DNA of 11,398 nucleotides from CAYTID01 sp964437735 (GTDB lineage Bacteria > Bacteroidota > Ignavibacteria > UBA10030 > BY39), in the NCBI GenBank assembly GCA_964437735.1, contig CAYTID010000072.1, positions 1 through 11,398 on the forward strand, given 5' to 3'. Numbering within the stretch: position 1 is the first letter of the stretch; each line of letters begins with the position of its first letter. The position numbers were made by a program, and so were the translations under genes. A model generated the notes under the pieces. It did no database searches and was not told where the DNA came from. It saw nothing but the letters and a program-made list of their open reading frames with translations. Below, piece after piece: positions 1 to 5,095 of this stretch.

Positions 1-88
1 ATATCATGTCGGTTTTCGAGTGCTATTCGACGATGAGTTGAAAAAATGTAACGATGACAACTTCATTCCTTTTATTTTTATGAGGTAA
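1..88 (+). CDS. 3' end of a truncated gene, resembling the tail of a formylglycine-generating-enzyme (SUMF1) domain
   Basis: An open frame runs from the left edge to TAA at 86-88 (codons in phase with position 2). The visible residues begin YHVGFRVLFDDELKK and end FIFMR. The YHVGFRV stretch resembles the closing strand of FGE-sulfatase/SUMF1 domains, which usually end in a GFR(V/L) motif; this is a family resemblance from a short fragment, so the name is tentative. That the frame is truly coding is supported by a second copy of the same tail at 1623-1766, which keeps the same frame and stop codon; the two coding differences give D/N and F/L changes. The rest of the gene lies left of the window. 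Confidence 0.5.
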   Translation, partial: YHVGFRVLFDDELKKCNDDNFIPFIFMR

Positions 89-144
89 CCTCTACGAAAT
101 TGTAGACCTAACATTCCCGCCTGCACGTCGGGCAGGTCCACTGA
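1..144 (+). repeat. Left copy of a 144-bp direct repeat flanking the ATPase gene
   Basis: Positions 1-144 match 1679-1822 without indels at a constant offset of 1678. Mismatches are at 56, 71, 93, 96, 118 and 139, so 138/144 are identical. The unit contains the last 29 codons of the upstream gene and 56 bp after its stop. The downstream part has a small hairpin (TCTAC 91-95 with GTAGA 102-106) and the GC-rich inverted repeat CCTGC...GCAGG around 120-136. The left limit is set by the window, so the repeat may be longer. Confidence 0.9.
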
Positions 145-197
145 GTGTTATCCCTGACATTTTTACTGAGCGATTACAAAGGACAAATTATTTGCAT

Positions 198-220
198 TTT
201 ATCCTTGACAAAAGGATAAA
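198..220. promoter_or_regulatory. Operator-like palindrome 1 upstream of the ATPase gene
   Basis: TTTATCCTT (198-206) and AAGGATAAA (212-220) are perfect 9-bp inverted arms separated by GACAA. The -35 hexamer TTGACA (205-210) lies inside it. A second palindrome with the same arms and same 5-bp spacer is centred 33 bp downstream, about three helical turns, as expected for two repressor dimers on one face of the DNA. A one-mismatch version of the left part (TTATCCCTGACA) is at about 148-159. The binding protein is not known. Confidence 0.65.
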
Positions 221-233
221 TATTTGATATATT
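205..233 (+). promoter_or_regulatory. Sigma-70-like promoter of the ATPase gene
   Basis: TTGACA (205-210), a 17-bp spacer and TATATT (228-233). Transcription would begin near 240, leaving only about 12 nt of leader before ATG 253. The palindromes cover the -35 box and the region from the -10 box to the start codon, so a bound protein should block initiation. Confidence 0.65.
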
Positions 234-252
234 ATCCTTAAAAAAAGGATAA
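232..252. promoter_or_regulatory. Operator-like palindrome 2, abutting the start codon and containing the RBS
   Basis: TTATCCTT (232-239) and AAGGATAA (245-252) are perfect 8-bp arms with a 5-bp AAAAA spacer. It starts inside the -10 box and ends at the base before ATG 253. Its right arm supplies the only Shine-Dalgarno-like sequence (AAGGA, 245-249), so the same bases serve as operator half-site and ribosome-binding site. Confidence 0.65.
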
Positions 253-1569
253 ATGAGAGAACTTATTAGGCAGAAAATTGTAGATTCACTGGCATCTCCG
301 GTACCGGATTTTACTCGTCGCGATGTACGCTTGCCTGATATCCGTGGAAAAGCAGTGGCTGTTATAGGTATGCGCCGAACAGGCAAATCCACATTTCTTT
401 GGCAAGTTCTGAACGATCGGCTCTCACAAGGTGCTAAACGTGAGAGTTTGCTATATTTCAGTTTTGAGGATGAACGCTTAGCAGGAATCCAGTCATCCGA
501 TCTTCAAATTCTGGTTGAAGAGTATTACCGCTTGTATCCTAAATCAAGAGATAGTAATCGCGTAGTATTCTTTTTGGATGAGATCCAAGTTGTTCAGGGT
601 TGGGAAAGCTTTGCACGTCGGTTGTTGGAAACAGAAAAAATTGAATTGTTCCTCTCTGGTTCCTCAGCACGTTTGCTTTCTCGCGAAGTAGCTACAAGTA
701 TGCGAGGTAGGGCAATTGAGACATTAGTTCATCCTTTTAGCTTTCGGGAATACCTGCGCCATCTGGGCAGAGAACCTCTGGTTGAACCAGATCGTCTGAC
801 TAAAGCGCTGCGGTCTGCCCTGGAAAAAGATTTACGTGATTACCTCTTATTCGGTGGATTTCCGGAATCTGTCGGAATTCATTCTCGTGACCATTTCGAT
901 CTTCTTAGAGGTTACGTCGATACTGCAATACTTCGTGATGTCGTGGAACGGTATGAAGTGTCACATCCTGTCGCTTTACGTTGGATGGTACGCCATCTTT
1001 TATCCAATGCCGCTGGGACATTTAGCGTTAACAAGTTCTACAATGATCTTCGTTCACAAGGGCTTCCTATAGCAAAAGGTACACTCCACGAATACCTTTC
1101 TCATCTTGCGGATGCATTTCTTGTACGAACAATCTCAATCTCCTCAAAATCAGAACGCCGACGAATGGTTAATCCTCGGAAAGTGTATCCTGTTGATACG
1201 GGATTAATTCCCGTTTTTGATCCAAGCGGTCAGCCGAATCTTGGACCTGCTCTTGAGACTTGTATAATGATAGAACTTGAACGGCGTGGTGCAGAAATTT
1301 CTTATGTCCGGAATGAAACTGGTTCCGAGGTCGATTTCCTTGTCCGTCACTCTGATGGTAGACGAGAGCTTATCCAGGTTTGCACCGATATAAATTCCCC
1401 GGATGTGCTTGATCGTGAGCTTCGAGGTTTGATTGATGCTCTCTCAGAGCTGAAAAATATAACCGCACATCTCATTCTGCTTGAACCTGAGAAATTGCCC
1501 AGTTTGCCTGATACAGTACACCTGCATTTGGCAAGTGAATGGTTGCTTACTGAACCTTCTGAAATTTAA
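253..1569 (+). CDS. AAA_14/DUF4143 family ATP-binding protein
   Basis: A 438-aa P-loop ATPase of the AAA_14 (PF13173) plus DUF4143 (PF13635) architecture, close to the usual family length. Walker A is GMRRTGKST (residues 39-47), Walker B is VVFFLDEIQ (about 104-112), and a sensor-like LSGSSA follows at 134-139; GGFPE at 201-205 is typical of the family. Residues about 240-295 look like a winged helix. The C-terminal part resembles a PD-(D/E)XK fold, with E359 and D361 in SEVDFLV, but the following strand reads IQVCTD instead of E-x-K, so nuclease activity looks lost. The cellular role of the family is unknown. The gene is flanked by 144-bp direct repeats, has its own promoter with palindromic operators, and is richer in GC than its neighbours (about 49% at 301-420 against about 33% at 2401-2460 in lptF), suggesting horizontal acquisition. 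The start at 253 fits the promoter and the AAGGA motif. Confidence 0.92.
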   Translation: MRELIRQKIVDSLASPVPDFTRRDVRLPDIRGKAVAVIGMRRTGKSTFLWQVLNDRLSQGAKRESLLYFSFEDERLAGIQSSDLQILVEEYYRLYPKSRDSNRVVFFLDEIQVVQGWESFARRLLETEKIELFLSGSSARLLSREVATSMRGRAIETLVHPFSFREYLRHLGREPLVEPDRLTKALRSALEKDLRDYLLFGGFPESVGIHSRDHFDLLRGYVDTAILRDVVERYEVSHPVALRWMVRHLLSNAAGTFSVNKFYNDLRSQGLPIAKGTLHEYLSHLADAFLVRTISISSKSERRRMVNPRKVYPVDTGLIPVFDPSGQPNLGPALETCIMIELERRGAEISYVRNETGSEVDFLVRHSDGRRELIQVCTDINSPDVLDRELRGLIDALSELKNITAHLILLEPEKLPSLPDTVHLHLASEWLLTEPSEI

Positions 1570-1622
1570 AATATAGAATTGTGTCTACTTATGGCTGACT
1601 AAAATGTTCTCTCGAAACATGA

Positions 1623-1766
1623 TCTTTTCGAAATCGCAATTCCCGAAGGAACTTTTTGGAATTTGGAGGAGGGCCTCCATATCATGTCGGTTTTCGAGTG
1701 CTATTCGACGATGAGTTGAAAAAATGTAACGATAACAACTTCATTCCTCTTATTTTTATGAGGTAA
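1623..1766 (+). pseudogene. Duplicated 3' fragment of the gene at the left edge
   Basis: After an in-frame stop (TGA 1620-1622) the frame reads SFRNRNSRRNFLEFGGG, then PPYHVGFRVLFDDELKK, and ends at TAA 1764-1766. The last 87 bases repeat positions 2-88 in the same frame. No start codon or RBS supports independent expression, and the fragment follows the ATPase gene by only about 50 bp, so it is read as a detached tail of the upstream gene. Its RNRN...GFRV pattern strengthens the tentative SUMF1/FGE-domain resemblance. A short GC-rich hairpin (GGAGG 1665-1669, CCTCC 1674-1678) lies within it. Confidence 0.5.
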
Positions 1767-1822
1767 CCTCAACTAAATTGTAGACCTAACATTCCTGCCT
1801 GCACGTCGGGCAGGTCTACTGA
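1679..1822 (+). repeat. Right copy of the 144-bp direct repeat
   Basis: Matches 1-144 with 6 substitutions and no gaps; homology ends at 1822 (CTGA), after which the two contexts differ. In this copy the inverted repeat CCTGCC (about 1796-1801) with GGCAGG is one base pair longer than in the left copy, and the small TCTAC/GTAGA hairpin is lost by two of the substitutions. Homology may extend left of 1679, but the partner sequence is outside the window. Confidence 0.9.
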
Positions 1823-1831
1823 ACGCGCTAC

Positions 1832-1860
1832 TTGACAAATCCTAAGATTTTACTTATTTT
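1832..1860 (+). promoter_or_regulatory. Probable promoter of the PUR-family gene
   Basis: TTGACA (1832-1837), 17 bp, then TATTTT (1855-1860). The -35 box is perfect and the -10 box matches the consensus at 4/6. Transcription from about 1867 would give a leader of about 95 nt that contains both arms of the RBS-sequestering stem described next. Confidence 0.45.
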
Positions 1861-1872
1861 TTATACAAGAGT

Positions 1873-1890
1873 TTGATATTGATTATCAAT
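1873..1890. promoter_or_regulatory. Palindrome ATTGAT-T-ATCAAT, weakly Fur-box-like
   Basis: ATTGAT (1878-1883) and ATCAAT (1885-1890) are perfect inverted arms around one base, with an extra TTGAT at 1873-1877 on the left. By eye about 13 of 19 positions fit the Fur-box consensus, which is not enough in such AT-rich DNA. It lies just downstream of the predicted -10 box, a place where an operator could act. Confidence 0.25.
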
Positions 1891-1895
1891 TAATG

Positions 1896-1961
1896 TTTGT
1901 CCTCCTCCCGGGATTTTTTTTAATCAATCTTATATAAAAATTAAATCATCAGGAGGACAAA
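1896..1961 (+). promoter_or_regulatory. Leader stem that can sequester the RBS of the PUR-family gene
   Basis: TTTGTCCTCCT (1896-1906) is the exact reverse complement of AGGAGGACAAA (1951-1961), which holds the strong Shine-Dalgarno AGGAGG and ends at the base before ATG 1962. The 11-bp stem would close a 44-nt loop and hide the RBS. The left arm is overlapped by TCCCGGGA (1906-1913) and a run of eight T, which could form a competing structure. Such a layout suits translational control by a protein, an sRNA or temperature; the trigger is not visible. Confidence 0.55.
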
Positions 1962-2186
1962 ATGGACTCGTTATTTTCCAAAACTGTTAAATCAGGAAAT
2001 ACTACATATTTTTTTGATGTAAGGGAGGCAAAAAATAAGTCACGTTTTATCACAATTGCCGAATCAAAAAAAGCAGCGGGTGAGGAGAAAAAATTTACAC
2101 GAAGCAGTATACTTGTTTTCGACAGCAGTGCGAAAAGATTCAGAGATGCTTTGGAAGAAGCAATCCAGATAGCCGATCAAAAATAA
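1962..2186 (+). CDS. PUR family DNA/RNA-binding protein (DUF3276)
   Basis: A 74-aa basic protein containing one PUR repeat: a beta-rich part with KTVKSGNTTYFFDVREAKN (residues 8-26), then FITIAESKK (29-37), SSILVFD (48-54) and a C-terminal amphipathic helix about 56-72. This order and the YFFDV and TI.ESKK motifs are those of the bacterial PUR-alpha-like family DUF3276, common in Bacteroidota, which binds single-stranded nucleic acid. The best studied bacterial relative, Borrelia BpuR, binds RNA and DNA and is reported to repress its own translation; that makes the RBS-sequestering leader here noteworthy, although a link is only inference. The start is fixed by AGGAGG at 1951-1956. lptF follows 117 bp downstream in the same direction, with no clear terminator between. 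Confidence 0.85.
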   Translation: MDSLFSKTVKSGNTTYFFDVREAKNKSRFITIAESKKAAGEEKKFTRSSILVFDSSAKRFRDALEEAIQIADQK

Positions 2187-2220
2187 TTTTTGTTGAAATA
2201 TTGCCATAAGGCATATGGGA

Positions 2221-2236
2221 GAAATTGCAAAATTTC
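2221..2236 (+). other. Small hairpin between the PUR gene and lptF
   Basis: GAAATT (2221-2226) and AATTTC (2231-2236) pair around a GCAA (GNRA-type) tetraloop. There is no T run, so it is not an intrinsic terminator. No promoter of comparable quality to the others was seen in 2187-2303, so lptF may be read through from upstream. Confidence 0.25.
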
Positions 2237-2303
2237 CGCAAGGGAGTACTCTTTTCATTTTGTTGAAAAATCCATATTTTCACGTTATATTTGAGAAGTT
2301 AAT

Positions 2304-3695
2304 ATGATAATATACAGACATATTTTAAAAGCCCATTTACTTCCATTCCTGTTTTCACTTACGACACTAATGTTCATATTCCTTTTGCAATTTCTTATGA
2401 AATTTGTCGATGAACTGATAGGAAAAGGATTAAGTTGGCTGGTAATATTTGAACTCATTGCATTAAACCTCGCCTGGATGGTAGTACTTGCAATACCGAT
2501 GGCAGTTTTGATATCAGTGCTGATGGCGTTCGGAGGATTATCATCGCAGAATGAAATTACCGCGATGAAAGCCAGCGGAATTAGTTTATACCGCATGATG
2601 TTTCCGGTAATGATTGCCGGAGTACTAATAACTTATTTCACTATCGAATTTAACGATAAAATTCTTCCCGAAGCGAATCATAAATTGAAAACATTAATGA
2701 TCGACATCAGGAAAAAGAAACCTACGCTGACTTTGAATCCCGGAATGTTTTCACATGAGATATCGGGACACAGTATTTTAGTACAAAAAACTTTCGAGCA
2801 TTCAAACGACCTCGAGGGTATTACAATATACGATTATACTGATCCGCAGCAGATGGTAATCGTTACTGCCGATAAGGGTAAAATTTCGTTCACATCTGAT
2901 TTCAGAAAGTTAATAATGGATTTAGAGGACGGCGAAATTCATCAGATAGATTCGGAGGAAAAAAATCAATACAGGAAGATTAAATACGAAAAGCACAGAA
3001 TACTTATGGATACGGAGGGTTTCTCTTTGGAGAGATCGGCTGAAGGGACTTTTCAGCGTGGTGACAGGGAACTAAATGTAAAAGCAATGAAAACTATCGT
3101 CGATAGCCTGGAAAATGAAAAAAATAAATTGTCGGCAGTGATCAACGAGTTAAGTACTAAATACATCGAAAATAATTTTGAACTTACAGATAATAAAAAG
3201 GGAATCGCTGCTGAAACCGATTCCCGGTCTATTACCGAAAAAATTTCAAGCACTCTTAATGAAGTCCGCTATCAATCGGCTTCAATAGAAAATAATTTGT
3301 CAATGATAAGATATAACGACGAAAAGATTAATGAATATCTTGTCGAGATACATAAGAAATATTCCATTCCCTTTGCTTGTATTGTTTTTGTTCTTATCGG
3401 CTCGCCTCTTGGAATAATGTCGAGACGAGGCGGTTTTGGAATATCAGCCACTTTAAGTCTGGGTTTCTTTCTGCTATATTGGGCATGTTTGATAGGCGGG
3501 GAAAAGTTAGCCGACAGGGATATTATTACACCTTTTATCGGTATGTGGAGCGCGAATATTATATTGGGAATTATGGGAGTTTATCTGATGATAAGAATCG
3601 GAAGAGAAACGACAACTATTAAATGGACTTTCTTCAGGAAGTTTATTCCAAAATTTCTTCGAGCCGGTGAGATACAGGATGAGGAAGTAAAATGA
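2304..3695 (+). CDS. lptF: LptF/LptG family permease, first subunit (LptF-like)
   Basis: A 463-aa inner-membrane protein of the YjgP/YjgQ (PF03739) family. With its partner and the LptB ATPase it would pull lipopolysaccharide out of the inner membrane and pass it to the periplasmic Lpt bridge. Three N-terminal membrane helices are visible (about 13-36, 55-77, 98-118), with the family signature NEITAMKASGISLYRMM at about 83-99, then a periplasmic beta-jellyroll (about 120-250), and three C-terminal helices (about 354-373, 380-397, 408-432) with the GSPLGIMSRRGGFG loop at 366-379. Residues about 258-350 form a charged, asparagine/glutamate-rich, probably helical or coiled-coil insert that makes the protein about 100 aa longer than its partner; long inserts occur in LptF relatives of this phylum. 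GAGAAG at 2293-2298 serves as RBS. The stop overlaps the next start by ATGA, indicating translational coupling. Confidence 0.9.
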   Translation: MIIYRHILKAHLLPFLFSLTTLMFIFLLQFLMKFVDELIGKGLSWLVIFELIALNLAWMVVLAIPMAVLISVLMAFGGLSSQNEITAMKASGISLYRMMFPVMIAGVLITYFTIEFNDKILPEANHKLKTLMIDIRKKKPTLTLNPGMFSHEISGHSILVQKTFEHSNDLEGITIYDYTDPQQMVIVTADKGKISFTSDFRKLIMDLEDGEIHQIDSEEKNQYRKIKYEKHRILMDTEGFSLERSAEGTFQRGDRELNVKAMKTIVDSLENEKNKLSAVINELSTKYIENNFELTDNKKGIAAETDSRSITEKISSTLNEVRYQSASIENNLSMIRYNDEKINEYLVEIHKKYSIPFACIVFVLIGSPLGIMSRRGGFGISATLSLGFFLLYWACLIGGEKLADRDIITPFIGMWSANIILGIMGVYLMIRIGRETTTIKWTFFRKFIPKFLRAGEIQDEEVK

Positions 3696-4777
3696 AAACT
3701 CTTGATAAATACATTATAAAACAATTTTTAGTGACTGCCGTATTTGCGATGGCTGCGATAATTATGATTTTCGTTGTCGTCGATATGATGGAAAATCTCG
3801 ACGATTTTATCGATGCTGATGCAAGCGCTTTTCTGGTATTAAAATATTATCTACTTTTTATGCCTGAGATAATTAAGTTAATGATTCCCGTTGCAGTCCT
3901 GCTTTCTGCTCTCTTTACAACTGGGAGGATGTCGGCTTTGAATGAACTTACTGCTATGAAATCTTCAGGGATCAGCTTATACAGATATATGGCGCCTGTC
4001 CTACTCGTAGCTTTTCTGTTAAGTATCGGGTCGGTATATTTCAACGGTTGGGTTGTGCCGTATACAAACAAACAAAAATTTACACTTGCCCGGGAATATT
4101 TGCATAAATATTTAAGTTACATGTCGAAGTCAAACATATTTATTCAGGACACGAAGTATCGAATTCTTACCATAGGTTATTTTGACGAAATGAGAGCGAC
4201 AGCACAGAGAGTTACAATAACAGATTTTTCGGACACGAATCGTGCAGTAGTAAAAGCTGTTTATAATGCCAAACAAATGGTTTGGGATGAGGAGACGCAA
4301 ATCTGGACATTAATGAATGGCAATTTCAGAATATTTAAAGGTGATACCGAAGTTTTTGAAACTTACGCAATTTTAAATATCGGGAGGTTAAATTTTTCGC
4401 CACTTGATATAAGAAAAAAACAACAGCGACCCGATGAAATGGATTATTATGAACTTAAGGAATTTGTTGAAAGCCAAAAACGCGCAGGTTACGACGTTGC
4501 CAGATGGGAGGTAGATTATTACAGTAAAATATCATTTCCTTTTGCCAGTTTTATAGTTGTTCTGTTTGGGGTTCCTTTTTCTTCAATAAAACGTAGAAGC
4601 GGAGTTGGTGTCGAGTTTGGCATTGCAGTAGGCGTCAGTTTTGTCTATATGATTTTCCTTAAAACCAGTCAGGCATTCGGATACAATGGCGACCTACCCC
4701 CGCTGTTAACTGCATGGCTGGCAAATATTCTTTTCCTTGCTGCGGGTGTTTATAATTTGATCAAAATTCCAAAGTAA
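3692..4777 (+). CDS. lptG: LptF/LptG family permease, second subunit (LptG-like)
   Basis: A 361-aa partner of the preceding permease, same fold: N-terminal helices at about 11-31, 53-77 and 97-117, signature NELTAMKSSGISLYRYM at about 84-100, a periplasmic jellyroll at about 125-245, and C-terminal helices at about 281-298, 305-325 and 337-358 with GVPFSSIKRRSGVG at 293-306. Length is typical of LptG. The start ATG overlaps the lptF stop by 4 bp and is preceded by GAGGA (3681-3685). Which of the two genes is F and which G is assigned by order and length; both clearly belong to the same family. LptB and LptC are not in this window. Confidence 0.9.
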   Translation: MKTLDKYIIKQFLVTAVFAMAAIIMIFVVVDMMENLDDFIDADASAFLVLKYYLLFMPEIIKLMIPVAVLLSALFTTGRMSALNELTAMKSSGISLYRYMAPVLLVAFLLSIGSVYFNGWVVPYTNKQKFTLAREYLHKYLSYMSKSNIFIQDTKYRILTIGYFDEMRATAQRVTITDFSDTNRAVVKAVYNAKQMVWDEETQIWTLMNGNFRIFKGDTEVFETYAILNIGRLNFSPLDIRKKQQRPDEMDYYELKEFVESQKRAGYDVARWEVDYYSKISFPFASFIVVLFGVPFSSIKRRSGVGVEFGIAVGVSFVYMIFLKTSQAFGYNGDLPPLLTAWLANILFLAAGVYNLIKIPK

Positions 4778-4917
4778 ATTGATGTGATTCAAGACACAGA
4801 TAGAAAAAATTATGAATGATATTAAGAGACGTACTCTTGTTACTTTTGGGCTGATGATCTGGTAAAAGTCATTTGTCAAGTCTTTTAAATCCAAAAAGTT
4901 AAAATATTTACCTTCAT

Positions 4918-4933
4918 TGTGACGGATATCACC
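4918..4933. promoter_or_regulatory. CRP/FNR-family-like site
   Basis: TGTGA (4918-4922), CGGATA, then TCACC (4929-4933), which fits TGTGA-N6-TCACA at 9 of 10 positions. Its centre is about 115 bp upstream of the predicted transcription start, farther than usual for direct activation, and a single site can arise by chance. Confidence 0.3.
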
Positions 4934-5004
4934 TAAAATATGTTTAAATTTCCTGAATTTGTTAATGATGTATGCTCATAATTACAAAAATTTAAAAAAA
5001 CTTC

Positions 5005-5033
5005 TTGACAGTGTGTATTAGCATTGTTATATT
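5005..5033 (+). promoter_or_regulatory. Sigma-70-like promoter of the 451-aa sorting-domain protein
   Basis: TTGACA (5005-5010), exactly 17 bp, TATATT (5028-5033): the same hexamers and spacing as the ATPase promoter at 205-233. Predicted start near 5040 gives a leader of about 55 nt. Confidence 0.65.
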
Positions 5034-5095
5034 ACCATTGAAGTTAAAAATGAGTTCATTAAAAAACATCATAAACAATTAGAAAGGGTGACAAA

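Larger units (their letters stand above)
4778..5095. other. 318-bp non-coding stretch between lptG and the first sorting-domain gene
   Basis: AT-rich and without a credible coding frame on either strand. It holds a weak hairpin (AAGAG 4824-4828, CTCTT 4834-4838) that lacks a proper T run, a CRP-like palindrome at 4918-4933 and a strong promoter at 5005-5033. No good terminator for the lpt operon was found. Confidence 0.6.

Noticed and set aside
836..1072. Plus-strand 78-codon frame inside the ATPase gene
   Set aside because: Overlaps a well-supported P-loop ATPase in another frame and shows no RBS or domain.
1..1822. Insertion sequence around the ATPase
   Set aside because: No transposase, terminal inverted repeats or short target duplications are visible; the flanking repeats are direct and include a gene tail.
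1..1822. CRISPR array or integron-type attC series
   Set aside because: Only two repeat copies 1678 bp apart, each 144 bp and partly coding; no spacer pattern and no integrase.
1904..1921. TCCCGGGA followed by T8 as an intrinsic terminator
   Set aside because: The palindrome has no loop, so only about two base pairs could form; it is better explained as part of the PUR leader.
4824..4850. AAGAG/CTCTT hairpin as terminator of the lpt operon
   Set aside because: Five AT-rich pairs and an interrupted T run are too weak to support the call.
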